A DNA stretch of 64,000 bases from Oligoflexia bacterium (GCA_903895855.1 CAITVN010000132.1:16759-80758), one strand, 5' to 3'; counted from the stretch's first letter, positions 18,192 to 27,293 are shown. Made by a program: numbers and translations. The notes: generated by a model from the sequence alone, not told the origin.

Positions 18192-18555
18192 CCCAACAAA
18201 TAGCAGCAACCAGATTGAAGCGATTGGCATTACTGGGCGAGCCTTTAACCTGATTGCTGAAAACAGTCACTTAACGGGAACGATAAACCTCGATCAAATC
18301 AGCCACATTTACGGCAAGGTTGCGGGAACCATCAAGGCGGCAGCTGGCAGTCTGATTGTGATCAAGCCCTCTGGTCAGATTGAAGGTAAGATTGAGGCCG
18401 ACTCAATCATCGTCGATGGATTTTTCGAAGGCGAACTGATCGCAACCGGTAAGGTCACCTTAAGCCGCACTGCACGCGTGCTCGGCAAAATCATTACCAA
18501 CAATTTGGTGATTGAAAATGGAGCCTTTTTCGAAGGCGAAGCGATTCATCCCTAA
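18184..18555 (+). CDS. Bactofilin cytoskeletal protein
   Basis: A 123-residue bactofilin, a beta-helical protein that polymerises without nucleotide into filaments affecting cell shape, polarity or division. The core repeats short beta rungs: HLTGTINLDQISHIYGKVAG, SLIVIKPSGQIEGKIEADSI, IVDGFFEGELIATGKVTL, ARVLGKIITNNLVIENGAFF and EGEAI. These are the GxIxG / G-xIxA rungs seen in the family. Short flexible ends flank the core, also typical. The ATG at 18184 has GGAAG 6 bases upstream, inside the preceding gene; an earlier start at 18163 is unlikely. It forms a pair with the membrane protein gene before it. Confidence 0.9.
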   Translation: MNNPTNSSNQIEAIGITGRAFNLIAENSHLTGTINLDQISHIYGKVAGTIKAAAGSLIVIKPSGQIEGKIEADSIIVDGFFEGELIATGKVTLSRTARVLGKIITNNLVIENGAFFEGEAIHP

Positions 18556-18612
18556 ATCCCAACCTTTTGGAAATTTTTGCCTAGCGTAGCCCGAAGCTTC
18601 ATCTGCTAATAT

Positions 18613-20241
18613 TTGACAGTGGTAAGAGCATTTCACGAACTGATCATTTTGCTGGCGCTGGGGTTCTTTTTGTATTGCATGCATGCGATTGCGAGCCCGG
18701 CTAGCTGCGACCGCTCACCGTCACTTGACCAACAATATACCGACACGATACGCGATACCGAACTGATTGCTGCAAAGGTTGGATTTAGTATTTCAGAAAC
18801 CAAATCATCTGAAGAGGCCGATCGCTACATTAGTTGCTACCAAAGTTCACAGGGCAAGAAATTCGACAACCTCTACCAATCTAAAATCAAAGGATGGATC
18901 AAGAAAGCAGCCACCTCATTTGGCATCGACGAAATTCTACTCAAGTGCCTTTTCTTTCGAGAGTCCGGTGGGTGGGTGGGTGAAACCAGCTCGGCGCCTG
19001 CCTATGGCATCACCCAGACCAAAAAAGATTCAATCGAATCGGTAAATCAGCTCTTTGTGAAATACGACAAAGAAAAAGTCACTGAACTACTAGACGAAAA
19101 AAAAGAAGACCTCAAAACACGCATGACGGTCACCCTACCTAAGATGCACGAGAAAAAAGCAACACGCCAGATAGCACAAGAAGAAGAAAGCATTCGGGTA
19201 TTGAAAGTGCAAATCACTAACCTAGAATTTCGCATCAGAGTGGCTGAACAATGGAAAAACTACTGGGCCGGAATTGGGCAACCCTCGCCAAAAAATGTCT
19301 CAATAGACGACGTCGTTTCAGTTGACAAGACCGGAGTCAAAGCAGACCGTGCGATCGAAACTTCAATCGCAGTGGGTGCCGCTTGGCTCAACCGCGTGAT
19401 GATTGACTTCAAAGACAAGAAAAAACCCAAAGCACTCACCGCCGATTTTGATCGCGCTGTCATGATTGCTGGCGCTTACAATACCGGATCAGGAAAAATG
19501 GCTCACACTTGCCCGCTCGAGCAAGGTAAACTGTCACAGTGCTTAGCAAAGTTCCCGAGCGACAGTGAACCCGTTAGGCACATGAAGAGCATTGAAAATT
19601 GTATGAAACGAGGAAACAACAACCCGCCAGACGGAACAGGCAAACGAAACTGCACGGCCAGTCACTGGCCGAACCTACCGCTGATTGGCCTCATCGGTTT
19701 CATCATGACCACCCCAACCTTTGCAGGCGACAAAGTCGTTGATTTCAAACCCCTGAATCACTGGGCCAGGCAAAAACAAAAAACTCTGACCGATAGCTGC
19801 GAAAAACAGACTTTGACCGAGTACCTCAAGGCCTACAACTCAATTGAAGCTGAACTTCGAGAAAAAACTCGGAAATTTACTGAAGAGACCTGGAAACAAG
19901 TAGCGCTAAGCTTGAGCCGGTCAGATGAACCCTTCACTGACTTGATCACACAACTCTATGGTCACACCTTGCCCGATGTTTTTCCGTGGGCAGAAGCTTT
20001 TAGAAATTGTGGATTGCATCTCAAAGACTTGAACGAGGCCCTAGAGAAAAAATTAGCCCCATCACAACCAAAAACCCAAACCCCACAGGCTTCAAAAACA
20101 CTCAGTCAGTCCACAATTGAATGGCGACTCAACGATTCTTTCACTTTATGGAAAGCTTGTTTGGGGGCCAGCGATTTCAAAACTGGCGCCCCAAAATTCA
20201 CTCAGCCGTTTTTCAACTGTTACGATCGGTTTGTACACTAA
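18613..20241 (+). CDS. Secreted lytic-transglycosylase-like protein with a large helical insert
   Basis: A 542-residue exported protein. Residues 8-28 form the signal peptide (LIILLALGFFLYCMHAIAS). An SLT-type (lysozyme-like) fold is suggested by FFRESGGW with catalytic Glu117, PAYGITQTKKDS, and AGAYNTGSGKM. In ordinary SLT domains the last two motifs lie about 50 residues apart; here about 150 residues separate them, and much of that is charged helix (EKKEDLKTRM, EEESIRVLKVQITNLEFRI). A C-terminal part of about 200 residues matches nothing I know. Many cysteines (31, 75 and others) suggest disulfides in the periplasm. The start is TTG at 18613 or GTG at 18619. It probably acts on peptidoglycan glycan strands. 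Confidence 0.7.
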   Translation: MTVVRAFHELIILLALGFFLYCMHAIASPASCDRSPSLDQQYTDTIRDTELIAAKVGFSISETKSSEEADRYISCYQSSQGKKFDNLYQSKIKGWIKKAATSFGIDEILLKCLFFRESGGWVGETSSAPAYGITQTKKDSIESVNQLFVKYDKEKVTELLDEKKEDLKTRMTVTLPKMHEKKATRQIAQEEESIRVLKVQITNLEFRIRVAEQWKNYWAGIGQPSPKNVSIDDVVSVDKTGVKADRAIETSIAVGAAWLNRVMIDFKDKKKPKALTADFDRAVMIAGAYNTGSGKMAHTCPLEQGKLSQCLAKFPSDSEPVRHMKSIENCMKRGNNNPPDGTGKRNCTASHWPNLPLIGLIGFIMTTPTFAGDKVVDFKPLNHWARQKQKTLTDSCEKQTLTEYLKAYNSIEAELREKTRKFTEETWKQVALSLSRSDEPFTDLITQLYGHTLPDVFPWAEAFRNCGLHLKDLNEALEKKLAPSQPKTQTPQASKTLSQSTIEWRLNDSFTLWKACLGASDFKTGAPKFTQPFFNCYDRFVH

Positions 20242-20261
20242 ATCCAAAAATGCACTGTTAA

Positions 20262-20654
20262 TTAGTTCTTGAAACCACTATCGACCCACTCCTTGAACAC
20301 GGCAATATTCTTTGCCGAAGGGCCCGACAATTTTGAAGCCGGTGGAGGCATGTCGCCACCTGACATTTCTTCAAGCATCTTCGCCGCTTCAACCCTTACA
20401 TTATCTTCGCTATCGAAAATCAAGGTTGCCCGATCAAATTTGGCTGCATTTTTTTCTCTATGACACGACGTGCAGTTTTTCTGAATGAGTCCTGCGTTAA
20501 GTGAGGTCCAATCTGGACTCAAAATGGCCTCAGTCAAAGGCTGTTCGATCGGGGCAGAAGTTGAACTTCCACACGCACCCAATAACGCAGACAAAACAAC
20601 CAAAACCCCGGTGATCAAAATTCGAAATCCTATTTTTAAATTGTATTTGTTCAT
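20262..20654 (-). CDS. Lipoprotein with a single cytochrome-c type heme motif
   Basis: A 130-residue lipoprotein. The signal peptide runs into the lipobox LLGACGSS, so the protein should be lipid-anchored at Cys28. The mature part has NCTSCHREKN, a CxxCH heme c attachment site, and a later methionine in GGDMPPPASKLSG that could serve as the axial ligand. This pattern (CxxCH with a downstream DMPPP) is common in small c-type cytochromes of the planctomycete-cytochrome type. An electron-transfer role is inferred. It is divergent from the LuxR-type regulator at 20770. Confidence 0.75.
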   Translation of the reverse strand: MNKYNLKIGFRILITGVLVVLSALLGACGSSTSAPIEQPLTEAILSPDWTSLNAGLIQKNCTSCHREKNAAKFDRATLIFDSEDNVRVEAAKMLEEMSGGDMPPPASKLSGPSAKNIAVFKEWVDSGFKN

Positions 20655-20769
20655 ATTTTTTTCCTTTTTTGTTATACCGGTGTTGACCTACCGCTCAACC
20701 AAGCCAGCAGTTATTCAGACAGTATGAGTAACAATCGGGCAAACCAGCATCGGTCAAAGGGTGTATGAA

Positions 20770-21339
20770 GTGAAATTTTCAAGATTTTTTCATCAGTCAA
20801 ATGACCTAGACGTCGAGAACAGAGCGCCGAAAGGCAGCGCGAAGAAACTCGACTCAATCAAAGCATTGGCTTTGTTTTTTGCCGCAATTACGATCTTCAA
20901 TATTTTTGACATCTATACCGACATCGCCGAGAAAAAGGGCTATTGGCATTTGCTTGACGAAGCCCTCATTGCCATTGGTGCGGCTGGTAGCTTTTTGTAC
21001 CTGGTCTCTAAAATCAAAAGACAGGCCGCATCACTGGCCACTCAAAAAGGTGAGCTAGACCGGGCGACTCAAGAGGTCTTGAACTGGCGAGAAGAAGCGG
21101 CAATCCTTCGCTCTGGGATTTCGGCGCAGATCGAAAAAGAATTCACGAAATGGCACCTCACTGAAGCCGAAAGCGAAGTCGCGCACCTTTTATTAAAAGG
21201 ATTTAGTCTAACCAAAATCGGTGAACTTCGCGGGGTGGTTGAAAAAACCGTGAGAAGCCAAACCCATTCGATTTATTCTAAATCAGGGTTAGCGGGTCGG
21301 GCCGAATTTTCGGCTTACTTTATTGAAGATCTATTCTAA
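20770..21339 (+). CDS. Membrane-anchored LuxR-type HTH regulator
   Basis: A 189-residue protein with two N-terminal transmembrane segments (SIKALALFFAAITIFNIFDI and LIAIGAAGSFLYLVSKI) joined by a short loop. A helical linker follows, then a LuxR/GerE-type helix-turn-helix of about 60 residues (WHLTEAESEVAHLLLKGFSLTKIGELRGVVEKTVRSQ in its core). It probably binds DNA while tethered to the inner membrane, reading a signal through the membrane part or the linker. The GTG at 20770 follows AAAGGG by 8 bases; an in-frame GTG 9 bases earlier is closer to it. No sensor partner is seen nearby, and the divergent heme lipoprotein may be its target or its neighbour by chance. Confidence 0.8.
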   Translation: MKFSRFFHQSNDLDVENRAPKGSAKKLDSIKALALFFAAITIFNIFDIYTDIAEKKGYWHLLDEALIAIGAAGSFLYLVSKIKRQAASLATQKGELDRATQEVLNWREEAAILRSGISAQIEKEFTKWHLTEAESEVAHLLLKGFSLTKIGELRGVVEKTVRSQTHSIYSKSGLAGRAEFSAYFIEDLF

Positions 21340-21349
21340 TCAACTCAAG

Positions 21350-22600
21350 TCACTTTGGTGGCTTGGGCCCAACCAACAAAATTCTAGGTCGACTGTACTT
21401 TGCAATTTCGGCGAAGACTTGCTTAGCTTTCAACGCATCAAAACCTGAAGCAGCAATTTTAACATAGGCCAAGTCTTCAACTGTTTCGACACTCAGAAGT
21501 TTCGAGCGATCATGAAGAGCCAAGGCATTGTTCCAATCGGCAGCACTCATGGGCTGCGCCCCCAATGCTTTGATACCCGTTTCTAATGCCGACAAGCATT
21601 TTGACAACCACTCGGGCCTCGTACTCGTGTGAATCATCAAAAAACCATCCACAATTTGTGCATAAATGCGATAAGACACTCCCACTTCTTTTCTCACTTG
21701 TTCTTCTAATTTAGAATTCAGCCCTGAACTCAGCAGCGAAGCGACAACCGCCAACGTTTCTTCAGATACCCCTTTTGAACTGGGCACTGCTACACCCAAG
21801 TGAATCATCATTTGGGTCGAGGTAGACATTTCCCAAAAAGCATTTTTTTCAAGTTTCCTGAGTTTAATCACCGGTGGCATCTGCCTCTGCAGGGCAGGTG
21901 CGGGCTCGATCGTTTTTTTAGACTCTTTGACCAACTCACCCAAACGCGGGTCGCAATCGGCCTTCTGCAAATGCTTGGGGGCAATGATCACCTCGATCAA
22001 ATCATTAAACGCCAACACTTGAGCTTGAACGTCTCGCAAGTGCTGCGCGAGCAAAGCTCGGCCCTCTGTGAGTGGCTGATCTTTAGCCACTTCATAGCTC
22101 GATTGAGGCCCCATCAAGAGACGACTCAATCGCGCTACTGCACCCAACTCAGCAGAATCCCAAATCACGTCTTCTTCTTCTTGAAGATTCTTGAGAATCT
22201 GCTCTAATTTTTTTTCACCCAACTCTTTGATGACATCGACCTGCAGCCAAGCCCAAAGAATGTCTGTGATCTCTTTTTCATCACTAAAATGGCCACGAAT
22301 ACTATAGGTCACCCGGCCCGAATGGGCACGAGCTTGCGCAATTAACCCCTTTTCTGAAACTTTCTCTTTGATGTACCGATTTTGCAACTGAAGCCATACC
22401 CAGAGCATTCGATTAGACTCACTAGCCAGCGAGTCATCGCCCGAGTGGTGAAGATTCGGTTTCACCGAAACCATCCACTCGGCCTGCGGCGATAGAGGCT
22501 CAAGCAGTTTGAGACAAGTGACCTTAGACGATCCCGCGATTGCCGTCGAAGTGAGTGCTAAGCAAACCAAACCTAACTTCAAACTCTTATGAAATCTCAC
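21350..22600 (-). CDS. M16-family-like exported protein without a zinc motif (second of a pair)
   Basis: A 416-residue exported protein with a signal peptide ending at about residue 22 (STAIAGSS). The C-terminal half has M16 (pitrilysin-like) features: AVVASLLSSGLNSKLEEQVRKEVGVSYRIYAQ is the substrate-binding R/Y region of the family, and the end (YSRPRILLVGPK) is typical. The N-terminal half lacks HxxEH, so it cannot be a catalytic subunit on its own. It follows the other M16-like gene with a 4-base overlap (GTG start within the stop), which suggests a complex of the two. M16 enzymes usually pair one active and one inactive half. Confidence 0.7.
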   Translation of the reverse strand: MRFHKSLKLGLVCLALTSTAIAGSSKVTCLKLLEPLSPQAEWMVSVKPNLHHSGDDSLASESNRMLWVWLQLQNRYIKEKVSEKGLIAQARAHSGRVTYSIRGHFSDEKEITDILWAWLQVDVIKELGEKKLEQILKNLQEEEDVIWDSAELGAVARLSRLLMGPQSSYEVAKDQPLTEGRALLAQHLRDVQAQVLAFNDLIEVIIAPKHLQKADCDPRLGELVKESKKTIEPAPALQRQMPPVIKLRKLEKNAFWEMSTSTQMMIHLGVAVPSSKGVSEETLAVVASLLSSGLNSKLEEQVRKEVGVSYRIYAQIVDGFLMIHTSTRPEWLSKCLSALETGIKALGAQPMSAADWNNALALHDRSKLLSVETVEDLAYVKIAASGFDALKAKQVFAEIAKYSRPRILLVGPKPPK

Positions 22601-24057
22601 TGTCCACTCCCTTTCGCGGTTGTCGCAGATGACTTTGGTGTCATGACCACATAGGTGCGGTTATTAGGGTTAAATACTTTTTGAGACAGGTCTTGAACTT
22701 CTTTCGGGGTGATCGAAAGGTACTTCTCGAGGTCTTTTTGAAAACTGTCAAATTCTCCCAGTGTCACAAATACCGTGCCTAGAAGTCTAGCCAACTGAGC
22801 GGGCGATCGAAGGTTGTCTAATAACTGATGAGTGAGTTCTCTGATGGCCCGTGAGATTTCGTTTTCAGTGACTCCCTTTTTTTGCACTTCATCAAGTAGC
22901 AGATCAAAGTCTGGCCGAAATTCAGAAAACTTTACACCATTGGGCAATACGCCATAAACCGTGATCAAACCAGAATACATAGGGGTGAGCGACTCTGAGC
23001 TTAACGCCAAAAGCCGCTGTGTGCCGGGCGAACTCACATCAGACAACCAACGTTTCGAAGCTCGAGAAGCCTCACCTTCAAAAACAATTTGATTGAGTAC
23101 ATCTGCGGTGAAAGCTTCACTTTCTTTAGCACTGGCAATTCTAAAACCAATGGCGAATCGATCGCCCGTCTTTGCCAAGCCGGCCTCTTCCTTGAGAGTT
23201 AAATACAACTCTTCTGTTTGTTCAGGTTCGTCTTGCAACTGCGATCGGTGATCTTTTGTCGACTTCCTTTCTTGTTGTTGGTCTTTTGACAAATTTTTCC
23301 ACCAATTGTCGCCATACTGATTTTCAATTTGAGTCATCACAGATGAGGCCTTCACTGGCCCAACCACAATGACAGTTGCGTAGTCTGGACGATACGCCCG
23401 GCGAATAAACTCTTCGGCGTCTTCGATTTTCAGACCGACGATGTCTTGCGGGTACCCCACCATTGGCCGAGAGTACGGATGCACTCGATAGGCCGATTGC
23501 CAAAGAGCTAACTGCATTTTTGCGTCTAAATTTCCATCAAACCTCAGTCGAATGTCTTCTAATTGCAGAAGTTTCATTCCGTTGAAATCGATTGGCGAGA
23601 CAGAAAAACTGCGAAACCGACTTGAATCAAGCGCTATCACATCTGGCAAGTTCTCTGGCCGTAGGCGGTAGCTAAAACTAGTTGCCTCGCGCCCCGCTTG
23701 CGCTTGATACTGCACTCCTTTTTCAGCGAGCTCGGTAAAGACTTTTTCCCAAGATTTTTCTTTATCAGAGGCCACATCGGCTTGATTGAGATTTCGCTCT
23801 AAAAGGTTCAATGCGATCTGAGAAATACCGGTTTTATCCCAATTCTCATCGATCGAACCCGCGCGAATCCAAGTTTGATAACTCACAAACCGAAACTCAG
23901 GAACCTCAACGACAAGTACCGTCAATTTATTTTTCAGCACTTTATGTTGAATAGTGAAATCGACACCGAGGTATTTGATTTCTTTTCGACACCCCGTGAG
24001 CAAAGCCATTCCCACTGCTGCACCAATCAGAATGAAACACCTGAAAGAATTTTTCAA
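22597..24057 (-). CDS. M16-family-like lipoprotein with a lost HxxEH motif
   Basis: A 486-residue lipoprotein: signal peptide and lipobox ALLTGCRKE, with the cysteine at about residue 23. The body resembles M16 metallopeptidases (KLTVLVVEVPEFRFVSYQTWIRAGSIDE, the LLQLEDIRLRFDGNL segment, AYRVHPYSRPMVGYPQDIVGL and YRPDYATVIVVGPV). Where the zinc-binding HxxEH should be, the sequence reads GISQIALNLLERN, so both histidines and the glutamate are gone. The protein is probably a non-catalytic or structural member. The TTG start at 24057 has GGAGAAG 7 bases upstream. It overlaps the second M16-like gene by 4 bases and follows the epimerase gene by about 40 bases. Confidence 0.72.
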   Translation of the reverse strand: MKNSFRCFILIGAAVGMALLTGCRKEIKYLGVDFTIQHKVLKNKLTVLVVEVPEFRFVSYQTWIRAGSIDENWDKTGISQIALNLLERNLNQADVASDKEKSWEKVFTELAEKGVQYQAQAGREATSFSYRLRPENLPDVIALDSSRFRSFSVSPIDFNGMKLLQLEDIRLRFDGNLDAKMQLALWQSAYRVHPYSRPMVGYPQDIVGLKIEDAEEFIRRAYRPDYATVIVVGPVKASSVMTQIENQYGDNWWKNLSKDQQQERKSTKDHRSQLQDEPEQTEELYLTLKEEAGLAKTGDRFAIGFRIASAKESEAFTADVLNQIVFEGEASRASKRWLSDVSSPGTQRLLALSSESLTPMYSGLITVYGVLPNGVKFSEFRPDFDLLLDEVQKKGVTENEISRAIRELTHQLLDNLRSPAQLARLLGTVFVTLGEFDSFQKDLEKYLSITPKEVQDLSQKVFNPNNRTYVVMTPKSSATTAKGSGQ

Positions 24058-24097
24058 TCACTTCTCCTTTTTTAAACTTTTGAGGCTAACTTTCGAG

Positions 24098-25141
24098 CTA
24101 GTTTTTTTTCAGGTGTTTTGCCTTCAACCACCCATTTTCTTGGTACCACCGCACGGTGATTTTCATTCCCTGTTCAACTTCAAACTGCGGTTCAAAGCCG
24201 AAGTGAGTCTTTGCCTTTTGGTTCGAGCAAAGCCAATAATCGGGCAAAATTTCGCTCAATTTGTCTTTCGTCAACGGATGCGATTTTCCGGTGATTTGCA
24301 TCATTTTCGAAGTCACGACGGCGGCCGCTTTGAGTGCCAGTGCAGGCACCACAATTTTCCGTGAGCTCACATCTAAGGCCTTGGCCATCGACCCCAAAAA
24401 ATCTTCATAAGAAACGTACTGATTTGACGACAAATAAAAATGATCTCCCGAACGAAATTTATTTGAATCGGCCATTCCGGCCTTCAAAATACCCTGGCAA
24501 AGGTCATCTACGTGAATTGAACTGTAATACTTTTTCTTGTCTGGACTCGCCCCTGCGACCATCGGCATCCACCCGCCGGCAACGGTTTTGATCAGAACGA
24601 AACTAGCCTTATCTCGCGGACCATAGACCATCGGCGGCCGAATGATCGCAGTTGAAACTCGATCTACCCATTTGAGCACTTCGACTTCAGCGGCTTTCTT
24701 GCTTTTTCCGTATTCAGAAACAGGCGCGTCAGTGTCACCTTCAACTCTCTCTTGCCGCAGCTTCATTGGGCCACCGGCGGCCAGGCTTGAGACAAAAACG
24801 AAGCGTTCAAGGTTCGGGTTGACCGCTCCAATCGCTTCAATGAGATTTTTTGTACCCTGAGTATTGCATCGGTAGAAATCAGCCGTATCAATGGCCGTCA
24901 CCAAACCCGCCAAGTGAAAAACGCGGTCAACACCCGCTACGGCCTGTTTCAAAGAGCTCAGGTCACCCAGATCACCCGAAACTACCCGAAAGTTAAGGCC
25001 TGCTAAATTGCCATCTTTTTTCTGAATAGCGTCAGCTGACGAAGGCCGAACCAGAATCGAGACATCGGCACCGAGTTCGACCAAGTCGCGAACCAACTTT
25101 GAGCCGATAAATCCGGTAGCACCTGTTACTAAGACCTTCAT
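24098..25141 (-). CDS. NAD(P)-dependent extended SDR, epimerase/reductase type
   Basis: A 347-residue extended short-chain dehydrogenase. The nucleotide-binding motif is VLVTGATGFIGSKLVRDL at the N-terminus, followed by VFHLAGLVTA and the catalytic pair in SEYGKSKKAAE (YxxxK), with the serine in FVSSLAAGG. The pattern is like the dihydroflavonol-4-reductase / 3-beta-hydroxysteroid dehydrogenase group (IRPPMVYGPRDK, YYSSIHVDDLCQGI). The substrate is not predictable. It lies directly upstream of the M16-like pair in the same direction with about 40 bases between, so co-transcription is possible. It is divergent from the PhnP-like hydrolase gene. Confidence 0.85.
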   Translation of the reverse strand: MKVLVTGATGFIGSKLVRDLVELGADVSILVRPSSADAIQKKDGNLAGLNFRVVSGDLGDLSSLKQAVAGVDRVFHLAGLVTAIDTADFYRCNTQGTKNLIEAIGAVNPNLERFVFVSSLAAGGPMKLRQERVEGDTDAPVSEYGKSKKAAEVEVLKWVDRVSTAIIRPPMVYGPRDKASFVLIKTVAGGWMPMVAGASPDKKKYYSSIHVDDLCQGILKAGMADSNKFRSGDHFYLSSNQYVSYEDFLGSMAKALDVSSRKIVVPALALKAAAVVTSKMMQITGKSHPLTKDKLSEILPDYWLCSNQKAKTHFGFEPQFEVEQGMKITVRWYQENGWLKAKHLKKN

Positions 25142-25257
25142 GCGAGTTCCTCATCATCCAGTTTCAGCAGTTCTAACCGTTACAATTATCCAGATCTACC
25201 ATGAAAAACCGCTAGAACAAATACTCATGCATGGGCTAGAACTGAAATCATCAACTC

Positions 25258-26055
25258 ATGAAGCAAGAAACTGTGCCCTTCACCGTCACACTTTTAGGAA
25301 CCGGTACGTCAACCGGAGTTCCACTATTGCTCTGTGAGTGCAAGGTGTGCCGCTCAAAAAATCCAAAAAACCAGCGCACCCGGGCCTCAGCATGGATTCG
25401 TTCAAAAACCACCTCACTCATCATCGACACTTCATCTGACTTTCGCGCTCAAGCACTCAGGTACAAGATTCAAACAATTGACGGAGTTCTCTTTACCCAC
25501 CCTCACTCAGACCACATTTCTGGAATGGACGACTTACGAGCCTACAATTTCGTGCAAAAAAACCGAATCCCCCTGTATGGCAACGAGTGGACTTGCCACG
25601 ACCTCCCTGGTCGTTTTCCCTATATTTTCAACCATGATGGCCCAGTCGAAGGAGGCGGAATTCCGCGCCTTGACCTCAACCTCCTGCCGACTCCTTACAG
25701 TCAGTTTCACTTAGGTGACTTGCCAATTTTACCCATTTCTGTCTCGCATGGATCAAAAGAATGCGTCGCTTATCGCATTGATTCATTTGCCTACCTCACC
25801 GATTGTAGTTATATTCCTCAGAATTCGATCGAACAGTTGAAGAACCTCGACGTCCTTATCTTAGATTGCGTGCGAATCAAGCCTCACCGTACCCATCTAA
25901 ACCTAAGTGCGGCTCTCGATGTTGTGAACACTTTACGGCCGAAAAGAACGTTTTTGACCCATTTGGGTCATGAGTTTGACCATCAAATTTGGCAACGAAA
26001 GCTTCCAAAGGGAGTTCAACTTGCGTATGATGGGCAAAAGCTAAAAATCGGGTAG
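25258..26055 (+). CDS. MBL-fold phosphodiesterase, PhnP-like
   Basis: A 265-residue metallo-beta-lactamase-fold hydrolase. The metal site is FTHPHSDHISGMDDLR (HxHxDH at about residues 81-86), with ISVSHGSKECVAYRI, FAYLTDCSYIP and FLTHLGHEFDH supplying further ligands. The N-terminal CECKVCRSKNPKNQRTRAS is the extra zinc-binding element of the PhnP / phosphoribosyl cyclic phosphodiesterase group, and GTGTSTGVP is the typical family beginning. No phosphonate genes are nearby, so the substrate may be another cyclic phosphodiester. The ATG at 25258 has no obvious ribosome binding site. It precedes ald by 55 bases on the same strand. Confidence 0.85.
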   Translation: MKQETVPFTVTLLGTGTSTGVPLLLCECKVCRSKNPKNQRTRASAWIRSKTTSLIIDTSSDFRAQALRYKIQTIDGVLFTHPHSDHISGMDDLRAYNFVQKNRIPLYGNEWTCHDLPGRFPYIFNHDGPVEGGGIPRLDLNLLPTPYSQFHLGDLPILPISVSHGSKECVAYRIDSFAYLTDCSYIPQNSIEQLKNLDVLILDCVRIKPHRTHLNLSAALDVVNTLRPKRTFLTHLGHEFDHQIWQRKLPKGVQLAYDGQKLKIG

Positions 26056-26110
26056 TTGGGAAGCTATAAACCAAAGTGCCAAACAACAAGGCACATGAAG
26101 GAGCATTCGA

Positions 26111-27217
26111 ATGATAGTCGGAGTACCAAAGGAAATTAAGAATAAAGAAAACCGTGTCGGAATGGTCGTTGCTGGCGTGAGAGCACTCACCCAAAGTGGT
26201 CACAAGGTTTTGATTCAGCACAATGCCGGCGTCGGCGCCGGAATTTCAGACGATGATTACCGTCGCGCAGGCGGCACCATCATCGACACTGCCAAAGAAG
26301 TTTTTGATAAAGCCGACATGATTGTGAAAGTGAAAGAGCCTCTTCCTGAAGAGTACCCACTACTTCGCGAAAATCAGATTCTTTACACTTACCTTCACCT
26401 TGCTGCTGACGAGCGCCTCACCAAAGCTCTGATGGAGCGCAAAATTGTCGGTATTGCTTATGAAACCATTCAGCCTGCTGATGGAACCTTACCTTTACTC
26501 GCTCCGATGAGCGCTGTTGCTGGCCGCATGGCCACTCAAGTCGGAGCCAACTACCTCACGCACGATCACGGCGGCAAAGGCCTTCTTCTCGGTGGAGTCA
26601 CCGGTGTTGAGCGAGCCAACGTCGTCGTCATTGGCGGCGGTGTGGTCGGAATCAATTCTGCAAAAATGGCAGTCGGATTAGGCGCACGCGTATCGATTCT
26701 TGATACCAACGTGGCAAGACTCGATTACTTGTCTGACATCTTTAAAAACGATGTCACCACTCTGTATTGCAACAGTGAGCAAGTAGAGCGCGTAGTCACT
26801 CAAGCTGATTTGGTGATCGGTGCAGTTCTTGTGACCGGTGCGAAAGCTCCGAAACTCGTCACTCGCGAGATGATTTCAAAAATGCAACCAGGCGGAGTCG
26901 TCGTTGACGTCGCTGTTGACCAAGGCGGTTGCGTTGAGACTTGCCGTCCAACTAGCCACGAGCATCCTACTTACGTCGTCGATGGCATCATTCACTACGC
27001 GGTACCTAACATGCCAGGCGCAGTGCCTCGCACATCAACCTACGCTCTCACCAACGTCACGATGAAGTACGCCGTGATGATTGCGAACATGGGCTGGAAA
27101 GATGCTGTAGCGAAAGACCCAGCGCTTCTCAAGGGCGTGAACATTCTCAATGGCAAAGTGGCTTACAAGCAAGTCGCCGATGACCTCGGCCTTCCTTACG
27201 AAGCGGTGAGAATCTAG
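26111..27217 (+). CDS. ald: Alanine dehydrogenase
   Basis: A 368-residue enzyme that converts L-alanine to pyruvate and ammonia with NAD, or the reverse. The N-terminal blocks MIVGVPKEIKNKENRVGM and VKVKEPLPEEYPLLRENQILYTYLHLA carry the substrate-binding residues. The cofactor site is VVVIGGGVVGINSAKMAVGLGARVSILD, and VPNMPGAVPRTSTYALTNVT is the conserved closing block. The start has AAGGAG about 9 bases upstream. The gene has a strong terminator and its own leader. In amino-acid-consuming predators this enzyme would feed alanine into central metabolism; that is an inference from the likely lifestyle. Confidence 0.96.
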   Translation: MIVGVPKEIKNKENRVGMVVAGVRALTQSGHKVLIQHNAGVGAGISDDDYRRAGGTIIDTAKEVFDKADMIVKVKEPLPEEYPLLRENQILYTYLHLAADERLTKALMERKIVGIAYETIQPADGTLPLLAPMSAVAGRMATQVGANYLTHDHGGKGLLLGGVTGVERANVVVIGGGVVGINSAKMAVGLGARVSILDTNVARLDYLSDIFKNDVTTLYCNSEQVERVVTQADLVIGAVLVTGAKAPKLVTREMISKMQPGGVVVDVAVDQGGCVETCRPTSHEHPTYVVDGIIHYAVPNMPGAVPRTSTYALTNVTMKYAVMIANMGWKDAVAKDPALLKGVNILNGKVAYKQVADDLGLPYEAVRI

Positions 27218-27293
27218 TTTTTCTGGGGCTACCTGCCCGACTCACGAAGCGATTCGTGAACTTATGACAGAGTTTGCCTAATCTTTCAGAGAG

